Below are positions 8,415 through 17,812 of a DNA stretch of 64,000 bases, one piece after another. The position numbers and the translations under genes were made by a program. A model generated the notes under the pieces. The model did not search any database and was not told the origin of the DNA. It saw only the letters and a program-made list of their open reading frames with translations. How positions within the stretch are numbered: position 1 is the first letter of the stretch; the number at the start of each line of letters is the position of its first letter. Origin of the DNA: JAGVPT01 sp964439265 (lineage in GTDB: Bacteria; Bacteroidota; Ignavibacteria; UBA10030; UBA8401). The stretch covers positions 236,850 to 300,849 of the forward strand of contig CAYTOA010000001.1 in NCBI GenBank assembly GCA_964439265.1. The letters run 5' to 3'.

Positions 8415-9524
8415 CTACGCCGCTTCGTTCTTAACGGCCAGCTGGCCGCAGGCCGCGTCGATATCTTCGCCTGCGCTGTGGCGAAGAAAGACGGGGATAT
8501 CTGCGTCGCGCAGCTTCTTGGCAAATCTGATTATTGTCTCCTGCGGCGAGCCCTTCAGCGCCGCTGAAAATCCGTGCGGGTTGGTGAAGCCGATGGAGTG
8601 GAACGGAATAAGGTTCACTCGGCACGGAAAACGCCGCGACGCTTTGATGATCTTCTTCACATCCCCGTCTCCGTCGTTGACGCCGTCAAAGAGAATATAC
8701 TCGAACATCACGTTCTTCCGGGTCTTGCGGCAGTAGTATTCGACAGCGTCCAACAATTCTTCAACGGGGAATTTTTTTGTGATGGGCATGAGCCGGGTTC
8801 GCGTTTCATTGTCGAGGGAATGAAGAGAGAGTGCGAGCTTTGGCTTTCGCCCTTCGTCCGCCATCCGTTTGATCTGCTCTGCATATCCGGCAGTGGAGAT
8901 CGTAATGCGCCGCGGGCTGATTCCCATGCCGATGTCGGATGAGAGAATGTCGATCGAGGTCATCACGTTCTCGTAGTTCAACATCGGCTCTCCCATCCCC
9001 ATAAATACAACATTCGTGATCGGCTTGTCACTCAACGATTGCGCCGTCAAAACCTGGTCGACGATCTCACCCGCTGTGAGATTTCTGCTAAAACCCATTG
9101 TTGCTGTGGCGCAGAATTTGCAGTCGAGCGGGCAGCCGACTTGTGTCGAGATGCAGAGTGTCAGCCTCTTCTCGGCATCAACAGATTCCTTCCGCGGCGG
9201 TATGAGAACGCTCTCGATCTTCATCCCGTCCGAAAGCGCGAAAAGGAACTTTGTCGTTCCGTCGGATGCCGATCGCTGCCGCTCGGCAACGGAAAGCTGC
9301 CCAATGACCGCCTGTTGCTTGAGGCTTTCCCGGAGCGATTGCGACAAAGTCGTCATAGCGTCGAAGGACGGCACGCGGTGTTTGTACAGCCAGGCGAAGA
9401 GCTGCTTCGCGCGGTATTTTGGCTCTCCTACTGAAGCAACAAAAGCTTCCAATTGCTGCAGCGGAAGCCCTTTGAGGTTTGTCAAGCCCATCTTCCCGGA
9501 AAAAATTCTCATCAATGTAGCCAT
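8415..9524 (-). CDS. rlmN: Dual-specificity rRNA/tRNA adenine-C2 methyltransferase RlmN
   Basis: A radical-SAM enzyme that methylates A2503 of 23S rRNA and A37 of some tRNAs. The cluster-binding CxxxCxxC is in CPLDCKFCATATMGF, followed by VFMGMGEPMLNY, and the second catalytic cysteine is in GEDIDAACGQL near the C-terminus. The frame extends to 9590, but that extension reads into a repeat, and family alignment begins near NLKGLPLQQLEAF. Candidate starts are ATG at 9524, 9512 and 9491; none has a clear ribosome-binding site, so the start is uncertain. Confidence 0.94.
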   Translation of the reverse strand: MATLMRIFSGKMGLTNLKGLPLQQLEAFVASVGEPKYRAKQLFAWLYKHRVPSFDAMTTLSQSLRESLKQQAVIGQLSVAERQRSASDGTTKFLFALSDGMKIESVLIPPRKESVDAEKRLTLCISTQVGCPLDCKFCATATMGFSRNLTAGEIVDQVLTAQSLSDKPITNVVFMGMGEPMLNYENVMTSIDILSSDIGMGISPRRITISTAGYAEQIKRMADEGRKPKLALSLHSLDNETRTRLMPITKKFPVEELLDAVEYYCRKTRKNVMFEYILFDGVNDGDGDVKKIIKASRRFPCRVNLIPFHSIGFTNPHGFSAALKGSPQETIIRFAKKLRDADIPVFLRHSAGEDIDAACGQLAVKNEAA

Positions 9525-9577
9525 TTTTGTGGAGGGAAGCAAGGGAGAGAAAAGCGAAGCAATGTTTACGTTTGTAG

Positions 9578-9656
9578 AGCTGTCGGACACCTTTTCGATT
9601 TACCTTGCCAAGCATTTCTACTTATCGGGATTTATGTGGCAAGGTGTCCGACAGCT
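9578..9656. repeat. GTGTCCG palindromic repeat, copy 2
   Basis: A perfect 16-bp inverted repeat, AGCTGTCGGACACCTT (9578-9593) and AAGGTGTCCGACAGCT (9641-9656), with a 47-bp centre. The segment after the left arm, TTCGATTTACC, matches copy 1 at 747-820. It sits between the divergent rlmN and uvrA genes. Confidence 0.78.
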
Positions 9657-9751
9657 ATGGATGACGGCATCGCCTGACTCTATCTTGCAAATAAAACTTT
9701 ATATCGTTATTCTTCATCGATGTTTATTTCTCTCTTAATGAATCTCTAGGC

Positions 9752-12589
9752 ATGGCAAAGAAATTACAACCGGCGATCTCTCCGAAGGAATTCAATAGTC
9801 CTCCTAGTGCGAAGAAACTTCTTAGCATTCGGGGCGCCCGCGTTCACAACCTCAAAAACATCAGCGTCGATATTCCTCGAAACAAACTCGTGGTTATCAC
9901 CGGAGTGAGCGGCTCGGGGAAGTCGAGCCTTGCGTTCGATACAATTTATGCCGAAGGCCAGCGGAGGTATGTCGAAAGCCTTTCATCCTACGCGCGGCAA
10001 TTTCTCGAACGCATGGATAAACCTGACGTCGACCTCATCCAGGGAATGAGTCCGGCGATCGCCATCGAACAGAAGACCAATACGCGCAATCCCCGGTCCA
10101 CCGTCGCTACGACCACGGAAATTTACGATTACCTCCGCCTTCTCTTCGCTCGCGTCGGAAAAACCTACTGCAGGGTCTGCGGGCGCGTCATTACCAGAGA
10201 TTCGGTTCACTCCGTTGTCGACCGCGTTTCGCAGGAAACGGAAGGGACGAAGTTTTTCATCACCTTCCCCATGCGCGAACACGAAGGTCATTCGCTGAAA
10301 GAAGAGCTCGCATCATTGAAGAAGCGGGGTTTTTTCCGCCTCGTGGTCAACGGCGAGTTGATCGATCTGAATGAGCGTTCATACACGTCGTCAAAAAAGG
10401 GGATTTTTGTTTTGGTCGATCGGTTTGTCCTTCGGAAGAATGAAAAGGCAAGTGAAACGAGGCTTGCAGATTCCATCCAGACCGCGTTCGTCGAGGGGGA
10501 CGGCTATGCCATGCTCTATGACCTCGAAACAAAGGAACAGCTTTCCTTCAACCAGCATTTCGAATGCCCCGTCGACCATATACGTTATGAGGAACCGGAA
10601 CCGCATCTTTTCTCGTTCAATAACCCGATTGGCGCATGCCCGAAATGCCAGGGGTTCGGACGAGCAGTCGGGTTGGACATGGATCTCATCGTTCCCAACA
10701 AAGATAAGACGCTTCGTGACGGCGCTATCCAGCCTTGGACGACGCCCAAATTCCGTGAAAACCTCCGCGACCTCTTTTCTGTTGCGGCGGAAGCAAAAGT
10801 TCCGATGAATGTGCCGTTCGCAAAACTCACTCCCGGTCAGTTAAATATCGTCATGAACGGCTATGGCCGTCAATTCGACGGCATCAACGGCTTCTTCAAA
10901 ATGGTAGAGCGCAAGGCGTATAAGATTCAGTACCGTGTCCTCCTGAGCAAGTACCGCGGATATACGACGTGCGATGAATGCGGCGGAGCACGTCTCCGTA
11001 AGGATGCACTCGATGTAAAAATTTGCGGAACAACGATCGCCGGACTCGTGGGGATGACGATCGAGGCGGCGGACGAATTTTTTAAGCATGCAGAGTTCTC
11101 TGACTTTGAATTGAGCATCTGCAAAAGAATTCTTGACGAGATTCAAAAGCGTCTCCGGTACCTGGTCGACGTCGGTCTCGGGTACCTGACACTTGACCGG
11201 CTTTCATCGTCACTCTCCGGCGGCGAATCGCAGCGGATCAACCTGGCGACTTCGATCGGTTCGTCGCTCGTCGGCTCGATCTATGTTCTGGACGAGCCGA
11301 GCATCGGACTGCATCCGCTCGACAACGATCGATTGATCCGCATCCTTAAGTCTCTCCGCGATATCGGCAACACCGTGCTGGTGGTCGAACACGATTCCGA
11401 CATGATGAGGGAAGCAGACGTTCTTATCGATATGGGTCCGAAGGCCGGCGAACGCGGCGGCGAGATTACGTTCTTCGGGACATACAATGAAGCCGTCGTC
11501 GATGCTTCTTCTCTCACCGGGAAGTATCTCAGCGGAAAGCTTTCCATTCCCGTCCCGAAAATGAGGAGAAAGAAAGGGAATACATCGTTGCGCGTGTTGA
11601 ATGCGTTTCACCACAACCTTCAGAATATTGATGTCACCATTCCGCTGAACATGTTCGTTTGTATTACCGGAGTCAGCGGTTCCGGCAAAAGCACGCTTGT
11701 TCATGAGGTTCTGTACGAAGGGCTGAAAAAGAAGCTGCAGGGACAGAGCGGGGGAATCGTTGGGGCCGCCTCTGTCGAGGGAGTCGAATTGATTTCGGCG
11801 GTCGAGCTTGTGGACCAGTCGCCGATCGGCCGCTCGCCCCGTTCCAATCCTATTACGTACATCAAAGCATTTGATTTGATCCGTGATTTGCTCGCCAATA
11901 CTCAGGCGGCAAAGATTCACGGGCATGCACCCGGCTATTTTTCATTCAACGTGCCCGGAGGTCGCTGCGAAACGTGCGAAGGGGATGGTGTCCAGAAAAT
12001 TGAAATGCAGTTTATGGCAGACCTGTACCTGACATGCGAAAGCTGTAAAGGAAAGCGGTACAAGAAGGAAGCGCTTGATATCCGTTACAACGGGAAAAAT
12101 GTCGACGATATTCTTTCGATGACGGTGAACGAGGCGATCGATTTCTTCAAAGGTCACGCGGACGGAAGACGCGTTGCGCAGAAACTCAAGATTCTGGACG
12201 ACGTGGGTCTCGGCTACCTGAGGCTCGGCCAGCCTGCTACGACATTGTCGGGAGGCGAAGCCCAGCGCGTGAAGCTAGCCGCGCATTTGACGACGCAGTT
12301 CGAAGGACAGACGCTCTTTATCTTCGACGAGCCGACTACCGGTCTGCATTTTGACGACATCGCAAAGTTGCTGAAGTGCTTCGACGCCCTACTTGACGCG
12401 GGGCATTCTCTTCTCGTGATCGAGCACAACCTTGATGTGATCAAATGCGCAGATTTTATCATCGACCTGGGACCGGGGGGAGGCGTGAACGGCGGAAAAG
12501 TTGTGGCTGCGGGGACTCCGGAAGATATCGCAGCGAGCGCCCAATCGTACACCGGGCATTTTCTGAAGAAAATTCTTCCTTCAAAATAA
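9752..12589 (+). CDS. uvrA: Excinuclease ABC subunit A
   Basis: Damage-recognition ATPase of nucleotide excision repair. The 945-residue protein has two ABC modules: Walker A GVSGSGKSS at 51-59 and a second GVSGSGKST near residue 640, with LSGGESQR and LSGGEAQR signatures. Zinc-binding Cys pairs are seen in CRVCGRV, in the CDECGG segment and in CETCEGDG/CESCKG. About 20 residues precede the usual UvrA start, ahead of LSIRGARVHNLKN. It is divergent from rlmN across a 160-bp spacer containing a repeat; I see no obvious LexA box. Its stop codon overlaps the minus-strand terminator of the next gene. Confidence 0.98.
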   Translation: MAKKLQPAISPKEFNSPPSAKKLLSIRGARVHNLKNISVDIPRNKLVVITGVSGSGKSSLAFDTIYAEGQRRYVESLSSYARQFLERMDKPDVDLIQGMSPAIAIEQKTNTRNPRSTVATTTEIYDYLRLLFARVGKTYCRVCGRVITRDSVHSVVDRVSQETEGTKFFITFPMREHEGHSLKEELASLKKRGFFRLVVNGELIDLNERSYTSSKKGIFVLVDRFVLRKNEKASETRLADSIQTAFVEGDGYAMLYDLETKEQLSFNQHFECPVDHIRYEEPEPHLFSFNNPIGACPKCQGFGRAVGLDMDLIVPNKDKTLRDGAIQPWTTPKFRENLRDLFSVAAEAKVPMNVPFAKLTPGQLNIVMNGYGRQFDGINGFFKMVERKAYKIQYRVLLSKYRGYTTCDECGGARLRKDALDVKICGTTIAGLVGMTIEAADEFFKHAEFSDFELSICKRILDEIQKRLRYLVDVGLGYLTLDRLSSSLSGGESQRINLATSIGSSLVGSIYVLDEPSIGLHPLDNDRLIRILKSLRDIGNTVLVVEHDSDMMREADVLIDMGPKAGERGGEITFFGTYNEAVVDASSLTGKYLSGKLSIPVPKMRRKKGNTSLRVLNAFHHNLQNIDVTIPLNMFVCITGVSGSGKSTLVHEVLYEGLKKKLQGQSGGIVGAASVEGVELISAVELVDQSPIGRSPRSNPITYIKAFDLIRDLLANTQAAKIHGHAPGYFSFNVPGGRCETCEGDGVQKIEMQFMADLYLTCESCKGKRYKKEALDIRYNGKNVDDILSMTVNEAIDFFKGHADGRRVAQKLKILDDVGLGYLRLGQPATTLSGGEAQRVKLAAHLTTQFEGQTLFIFDEPTTGLHFDDIAKLLKCFDALLDAGHSLLVIEHNLDVIKCADFIIDLGPGGGVNGGKVVAAGTPEDIAASAQSYTGHFLKKILPSK

Positions 12590-12622
12590 AAAATCGCCCT
12601 GCAGACTCGAAAGCCGGGCGAT
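12585..12622 (-). terminator. Rho-independent terminator of the barrel gene
   Basis: On the minus strand a stem formed by ATCGCCC and GGGCGAT (12622-12616 with 12599-12593) is followed by seven Ts and further T-rich sequence. It lies about 55 bp past the stop codon of the minus-strand barrel gene and overlaps the end of uvrA. Confidence 0.75.
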
Positions 12623-12676
12623 CCTCAGACGGTCAAAATCCAAACGGCATGCTTGAGTTGCCGGAAAGTCGAGCCG

Positions 12677-13435
12677 CTAGAAAGGCGAACCGAAATTCAG
12701 CGTAATAAAAAATCCTCCGAAATCCTTCATCCTTTCTATTGAACCATCGTTGTTTTGCATGCTGTCGATTCCTCTCTGGAAATATTCGAAATAGTATCGA
12801 ATGTTGATTCCGGTTAACGTTCCCCTGTCAGAACCGAAATAGGCTCCAAACCCGACGAAACCTCCGGCAGTATAGTGCGCTTGTCCGTATCCGATGCTGT
12901 TGAAAAATTCCCTGGAGTATGGTGTCGCAAATACCATCGACGGTCCGACTGCTGCATTGACGTACGGACGGAAATTGTCGAGGATATCGTCGGCAAATAA
13001 TCGGTACTGTATCCCCACGTTTATGGGGATCAAGAGAAAACGATTGATTTTTCCAGGTACAAATGTCTGGCCGTAAATGTCTTCCTGTTCAACTTCGTTG
13101 GGGTCGTTGACTTCCGAGAATCCTATGGACAGCGTCCCGAACAGCTCATCGGTATACTGATGGCGATAAAACCCGCCGAGGCCGAATCCGCTGTTGGAAA
13201 GCAGGATATCAATTCCCCCGGCATCAACGAGAGACGCAGTCTGCTGAGCGGCTGTGTAATTCTTGTTCGGAGATTCAAAAACGATATTCGAATCGGAAGC
13301 GCTGTTGAAGTCTAGTCCATGAGATACTGAGAATGTGGTATTGACTGAAGCGGCGTCCTGCGAACAAGCCGCCGCCGCCGAGAAAAGAAGCATCGCCAAT
13401 ACCTGACGAGTTCGTGACGATAGAGTTGGTTCCAT
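12677..13435 (-). CDS. Predicted outer-membrane beta-barrel protein
   Basis: A 252-residue secreted protein when started at the ATG at 13435, which gives MEPTLSSRTRQVLAMLLFSA as a signal peptide; a further ATG at 13459 would add eight residues. The mature part alternates short amphipathic strands such as FGLGGFYRHQY, INVGIQYRLF and GINIRYYFEYF and ends GGFFITLNFGSPF with a C-terminal Phe, as in barrels inserted by BamA. A Cys near the cleavage site (AAACSQ) leaves a lipoprotein possible, but the lipobox is poor. No specific family is recognised. Confidence 0.7.
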   Translation of the reverse strand: MEPTLSSRTRQVLAMLLFSAAAACSQDAASVNTTFSVSHGLDFNSASDSNIVFESPNKNYTAAQQTASLVDAGGIDILLSNSGFGLGGFYRHQYTDELFGTLSIGFSEVNDPNEVEQEDIYGQTFVPGKINRFLLIPINVGIQYRLFADDILDNFRPYVNAAVGPSMVFATPYSREFFNSIGYGQAHYTAGGFVGFGAYFGSDRGTLTGINIRYYFEYFQRGIDSMQNNDGSIERMKDFGGFFITLNFGSPF

Positions 13436-13504
13436 GCTCTGCTCCTGCAATAGACTCAACTATAGATAACAATTTTAGGAATGAATAGTTTCGGAGTTAA
13501 TTGG

Positions 13505-14686
13505 CTATTCGACCGAAAGCAGGGCAAATTTCAGGTATTTGGTCTCGGGCATTGCGGGTAATGTCGGGTGGTCCGGCGCAGCCCCTCCAAAATGCAGCAG
13601 CCTCGCTTTCCTGCCTGCTTTGACAATACTATCATTAATTATGTTTAAAAAGGTCTCTTCCGAAATATGATGTGAACACGACGCGGTTGCAAGAATCCCG
13701 CCTGCGCAAAGCAATTTCAAGGCGTTCGTGTTGAGTTCTTTGTATCCTTTTGCCGCAGTCGCAACGGTCTTTTTATTTTTTGTAAAGGAAGGCGGGTCAA
13801 GGATGACGAGGTCGTATTCTTTCTTCTGTTCAACCTCTGCCGTCAGGGTTGTAAACGCGTCGGCGCATGTGGAATTAATTGAGTGGAGATTGTTCAACGT
13901 CGCGTTCACTTTTGATTTCTCGATCGCGAACTCCGAGCTATCAACGCTGTTAACGCCCTTGGCTCCAAAGTGAGCGGCATAGAGGCCGAATCCTCCTTCA
14001 TTGCAGAAACAATCGAGGACGGCGGCGTCTTTCGAAAACGGGCGCAGCGCCGCTCTGTTTTCACGCTGGTCAAGGAAAAAGCCGGTCTTTTGTCCCTCGA
14101 GCAAATCGACCCGGAATTTAAGATCATGGAGTTCGATGATGGTCGGTTCCACCGTGCCCCGAACTACGCCTTTACGCGGCGGGAGCTCCTCGAGAGAACG
14201 GAGAGGCGACTCGTTCCGTTCGACAATGCCGCGGGGCGAAAATATAGAAACGAGAACATCGCAAATCAGCGTAAGCCGCGAGTCCATGCCGGCAGAAAAA
14301 GTCTGGACCGATAGATATTCATTATATTTGTCGACGATGAGCCCGGAGAGAAAATCGCTTTCGCCGTGGACGACCCGGTATGATGCATTCTTTGGATATA
14401 ATTTTTTCCGTAACGAAAGGGCAGAAAGGATGCGCCGTTCGAAGAATTTAAAATCAATGTCTTCGTCATCCGCAGAAAGAAATCGTGCAGCGATGAGCGA
14501 GTGTGAGTTGTAAAATCCGACACCCATCCGCTTCATGTCATGCCGAAAGATCTCGACGATATCGCCGCTCTTGGGCACGCCGTTCACCGTTTGAATCTCG
14601 TTGCTGAAGACCCACTGGTGACCGGCCTGGATACGGCGCTCTTCGTTCTTCTTGAGGACAATATTTTTTTTGTGGATGATCGGCAT
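13505..14686 (-). CDS. RlmI-like SAM-dependent rRNA methyltransferase (PUA plus Rossmann)
   Basis: A 393-residue protein with an N-terminal PUA-like domain (about 1-80, HQWVFSNEI), a central linker domain and a C-terminal class I methyltransferase fold. The SAM site is VLDCFCNEGGFGLYAAHFG and the catalytic region is VILDPPSFTKNKK, with a downstream Cys in TASCSHH. This is the architecture of RlmI, which makes m5C1962 in 23S rRNA, and related YwbD/RlmK-type proteins. It is a monocistronic minus-strand gene 45 bp upstream of the barrel gene. The exact target base is inferred, not shown. Confidence 0.88.
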   Translation of the reverse strand: MPIIHKKNIVLKKNEERRIQAGHQWVFSNEIQTVNGVPKSGDIVEIFRHDMKRMGVGFYNSHSLIAARFLSADDEDIDFKFFERRILSALSLRKKLYPKNASYRVVHGESDFLSGLIVDKYNEYLSVQTFSAGMDSRLTLICDVLVSIFSPRGIVERNESPLRSLEELPPRKGVVRGTVEPTIIELHDLKFRVDLLEGQKTGFFLDQRENRAALRPFSKDAAVLDCFCNEGGFGLYAAHFGAKGVNSVDSSEFAIEKSKVNATLNNLHSINSTCADAFTTLTAEVEQKKEYDLVILDPPSFTKNKKTVATAAKGYKELNTNALKLLCAGGILATASCSHHISEETFLNIINDSIVKAGRKARLLHFGGAAPDHPTLPAMPETKYLKFALLSVE

Positions 14687-14988
14687 GATTGTGAGATGAT
14701 ATCTCCTGTTACGTTTCCAAATCTTGACAATGTTTTATTCACACGCAAAGTATCAAGAAAGAGGTGGAATGTCAAGGAACGCTGGCAGTTGGTGGAGTCC
14801 TAATTTGAATGGACATGGAAAATGCTTGAAGAATCTTTCTCGCCGCATAGACCCTTCGCTCTGCTCAGGGTGACATATAATTGTGAATGCCTTTATCAAA
14901 CTCAAGCACTCCAACCCCACAATGTTATTCTGAGAAAATTCTATAGTTCAAATGATTCAAAGCTAGAACACTACTTGGCCGTCGGTTT

Positions 14989-15060
14989 GCAGACACCGTT
15001 TCGCTGGAATCGCGAAAAGCTTAACCATACCGAATTGTCCCTCACCGAGGTGTCCGACAT
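14989..15060. repeat. GTGTCCG palindromic repeat, degenerate copy 3
   Basis: The left end GCAGACACCGTTTCG and right end CCGAGGTGTCCGACAT enclose about 72 bp, matching the layout of the copies at 747 and 9578 but with a damaged left arm. Confidence 0.45.
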
Positions 15061-15091
15061 CCTCCCAGGCGCGGTGCCATCCAAAATGCTC

Positions 15092-15120
15092 TTGCAACAC
15101 AGGCGGGTGTTTCGTATATT
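15092..15120 (+). promoter_or_regulatory. Candidate sigma70-type promoter of fbaB
   Basis: TTGCAA at 15092 and TATATT at 15115 are separated by 17 bp and end about 50 bp before the fbaB start. The -35 hexamer matches consensus at four of six bases and the -10 at five of six. Confidence 0.4.
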
Positions 15121-15172
15121 TTTATGAACGTAGTACCACTGAACCTGAAACTTACTCACATCGGAGATGATC

Positions 15173-16228
15173 ATGGCTTTAGATTTAGAGAAACTATTAG
15201 GGGCTGATGCGAAGTTGCTGCTTCAGCATAAATGCACAACGATTCCGAAGGAGTCGCTTCACCTTCCCGGACCCGATTTTGTCGATAACGTCGTCGCTTT
15301 GTCCGATCGTCCGACACCGGTCTTAAAGAGCCTGCAGGCGCTGTTCGAGCATGGACGGTTGTCAAAAACCGGCTATCTTTCCATCCTTCCCGTCGACCAG
15401 GGGATCGAGCATTCGGCAGGCGCTTCATTCGCCCCGAACCCTATTTATTTCGACCCGGAGAATATTGTAAAGCTGGCGATTGAAGGGGGAGCAAACGGCG
15501 TTGCATCGACACTCGGCGTGCTCGGCGCAGTATCACGAAAGTACGCACATAAAATTCCCTTCATCCTTAAGATCAACCACAACGAATTTCTTTCTTATCC
15601 GAACACGTACGACCAGACACTGTTCGCCAGCGTTAAGCAGGCCTATTGGATGGGTGCGGTGGCGGTCGGCGCGACGATTTACTTCGGCTCGGCTGAATCC
15701 CGCAGGCAAATCTGGGAAGTCAGCCAGGCATTCCAACAGGCGCATGAGCTTGGGATGGGAACGATCCTGTGGTGCTACTTACGCAACAATGCTTTTAAGA
15801 CCAAGGAAAAAGATTTCCATGTTTCCTCCGACCTCACGGGACAGGCGAATCATCTTGGCGTCACCATTGAAGCCGACATCATTAAGCAAAAACTTCCCGA
15901 GAACAACGGCGGCTATCCGGCGATCAATTTCGGGAAAACGAGCAAGCTGGTCTACGAAAAGCTGACCACCGACAATCCGATCGACCTTACACGGTACCAG
16001 GTGGCGAACTGCTACATGGGGCGTGCAGGATTGATTAATTCGGGAGGTGCTTCATCCGGAGCGAGCGACCTCGCAGAAGCTGTCCGCACAGCGGTGATCA
16101 ACAAACGTGCAGGAGGAACGGGCCTCATTTCCGGACGCAAAGCGTTCCAGCGTCCGATGAGCGAGGGCGTGCAAATTCTGAATGCAATCCAGGACGTTTA
16201 TCTCTCGAAAGATGTGACTGTTGCATAA
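15173..16228 (+). CDS. fbaB: Class I fructose-bisphosphate aldolase (DhnA/FbaB type)
   Basis: Cleaves fructose 1,6-bisphosphate to glyceraldehyde 3-phosphate and dihydroxyacetone phosphate through a lysine Schiff base. The 351-residue length matches FbaB. Recognisable parts are LSILPVDQGIEHSAG, VASTLGVLG, ILKINHNEF and the segment VTIEADIIKQKLPENN, whose lysine is the probable Schiff-base residue. The start at 15173 is chosen because GGAG at 15163-15166 lies six bases before it, whereas the ATG at 15167 directly abuts that site. A strong hairpin terminator follows, so the gene appears monocistronic. Confidence 0.93.
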   Translation: MALDLEKLLGADAKLLLQHKCTTIPKESLHLPGPDFVDNVVALSDRPTPVLKSLQALFEHGRLSKTGYLSILPVDQGIEHSAGASFAPNPIYFDPENIVKLAIEGGANGVASTLGVLGAVSRKYAHKIPFILKINHNEFLSYPNTYDQTLFASVKQAYWMGAVAVGATIYFGSAESRRQIWEVSQAFQQAHELGMGTILWCYLRNNAFKTKEKDFHVSSDLTGQANHLGVTIEADIIKQKLPENNGGYPAINFGKTSKLVYEKLTTDNPIDLTRYQVANCYMGRAGLINSGGASSGASDLAEAVRTAVINKRAGGTGLISGRKAFQRPMSEGVQILNAIQDVYLSKDVTVA

Positions 16229-16328
16229 ATGAATTCTTTCGCGCCCTGCGTATGTGGGCAGCGCGCGGGCGCACGTTTTTGAGAAAACACTCTACAACAA
16301 GTGAAACACAATCACATTCGGACATGAA

Positions 16329-16367
16329 CGGGCGTCCCGCCGTGGCGGGACGCCTTCTTTATTTTTG
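16329..16367 (+). terminator. Rho-independent terminator after fbaB
   Basis: The perfect 11-bp stem GGCGTCCCGCC/GGCGGGACGCC (16331-16354) with a GT turn is followed by TTCTTTATTTTTG. It lies 100 bp after fbaB and ends just before the CDF transporter start, so that gene needs its own promoter or read-through. Confidence 0.85.
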
Positions 16368-16372
16368 TTCTC

Positions 16373-17758
16373 ATGGAATATTCATCGAGGCAGGAGACCG
16401 AAAAATCGACGGTCGCCTTATCGTCCATCGCCGGTGCGTTCTGTATTACCGGGCTGAAGATCGGCGTCGGCATCTGGACCGGCAGTCTTGGCATTCTCTC
16501 CGAGGCGGCACACTCGGGTCTCGATCTTCTGGCGGCAATCATTACCTACCTTGCGGTGAAATTCTCGGCGCGGCCGGCCGACAAGACTCACCTCTACGGA
16601 CACGGCAAGATCGAGAGCTTTTCTGCGCTCATCGAAACGGTGCTCCTTCTTGTCACCTGTTTCTGGATCATCCATGAGGCCATTCACCGCCTTATCCACC
16701 CCGGGGTGGAGATCGAAGTGAACTTCTGGAGTTTCTTCGTCATCATTTTGTCGATCGTCGTCGATGTCTCCAGGTCGCGCGCGCTGCATCGTGTCGCAAC
16801 CAAGTACAAAAGCCAGGCGCTCGAAGCCGATGCTCTTCACTTTGGCACGGATGTGTGGAGCTCAGCCGTCGTGCTGTTCGGACTGCTGTTGACGCTCCTA
16901 AAGATACCGGTTGCGGACTCGATCGCAGCATTGATCGTCGCCATGATCGTCATCGGTGTTTCCCTGTCGCTGGGTAAAAGGACAGTCGACGAGCTTCTCG
17001 ACCGTGCGCCAGCCGGGATCGAAGAGAAAGTAAAACGCACCGCCGAAGGGCTGAAGGGAGTCCAAAGCGTGGGGAACGTCCGCGTGAGAAATTCGGGATC
17101 GAAGACGTTCGTTGATCTGACGCTTCACCTGAAGCGGACACTGCCGTTTGAAACGGCCAACACGCTTGTTCACGAGGCGGAGAAGGAAATCCAAAAAATC
17201 CTCCCCAACGCCGATATCGTCATCCATCCCGAGCCGACGGAAACGCCGGACGAGACTCTCGTCGATAAAGTGAAATTGATGATGTCCAAACGCGGGCTCA
17301 GTGCGCACGACGTGCAGGCGTTTCAAGTGGAAGGAAGATACCAAGTTGAGTTTCATCTCGAATTCGACCAGCAGCATGAATTCGTCAGCGCCCATACAAC
17401 GGTCGATGAGATAGAGTCGAGCATTAAAACCGAGTTTCCGAACGTCGCATCGGTCATTGTGCATCTCGAAGACTCACGGGAGCGGGTCGTTGAATCGGTC
17501 GATGTTACCCGCACGTCGCAGGAACTCATCGAAAGAATCAACGAATTGGCTCGGTCACAGCAGGGCATCCAGGAATGCGTCATTCTCTCCATCCTTGATG
17601 TCAAAGGTAAATACCGTGTGGCATTGAAATGCATCGTCGATAAGAGGCTCTCTCTCGAGGACGTCCACACGATTTCAACAGCATTGGAGAACAACATCAT
17701 GGTGAGGTTTCCCTACATACAGGAAGCAAATATTCACGCCGAGCCCTCGGCTGAATAA
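16373..17758 (+). CDS. Cation diffusion facilitator transporter with extended cytoplasmic tail
   Basis: A divalent metal/proton antiporter of the inner membrane. The first 200 residues form six helices carrying the two HxxxD metal sites, HSGLD in helix 2 and HFGTD in helix 5, plus YGHGKIES in the first loop. A normal CDF has about 300 residues; this one has 461 because the cytoplasmic dimerisation fold appears three times: about 212-290 (ending IVIHPEPTE), 297-372 (ending ASVIVHLEDS) and 380-458 (ending EANIHAEPS). The start lies directly after the fbaB terminator. Zn or Fe/Mn are plausible substrates; specificity is not readable. Confidence 0.9.
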   Translation: MEYSSRQETEKSTVALSSIAGAFCITGLKIGVGIWTGSLGILSEAAHSGLDLLAAIITYLAVKFSARPADKTHLYGHGKIESFSALIETVLLLVTCFWIIHEAIHRLIHPGVEIEVNFWSFFVIILSIVVDVSRSRALHRVATKYKSQALEADALHFGTDVWSSAVVLFGLLLTLLKIPVADSIAALIVAMIVIGVSLSLGKRTVDELLDRAPAGIEEKVKRTAEGLKGVQSVGNVRVRNSGSKTFVDLTLHLKRTLPFETANTLVHEAEKEIQKILPNADIVIHPEPTETPDETLVDKVKLMMSKRGLSAHDVQAFQVEGRYQVEFHLEFDQQHEFVSAHTTVDEIESSIKTEFPNVASVIVHLEDSRERVVESVDVTRTSQELIERINELARSQQGIQECVILSILDVKGKYRVALKCIVDKRLSLEDVHTISTALENNIMVRFPYIQEANIHAEPSAE

Positions 17759-17812
17759 ATGATATGTGCCACGTCACGATAATTATTAACAGAAGGACAA
17801 AGAACTAGACCT

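Larger units (their letters stand above)
14687..15172. other. Repeat-rich intergenic region upstream of fbaB
   Basis: No credible gene is present. From about 14820 to 14945 there is a degenerate element with the words GCTCAGGGTGACAT and ATGTTATTCTGAG in opposite orientation, a common interspersed-repeat signature. A third, degenerate GTGTCCG element follows at 14989-15060, and the region ends with a candidate promoter. Confidence 0.5.

Noticed and set aside
14822..15127. Open frame of 101 codons upstream of fbaB
   Set aside because: It runs through two degenerate repeats and has no domain character, ribosome-binding site or codon pattern like its neighbours.
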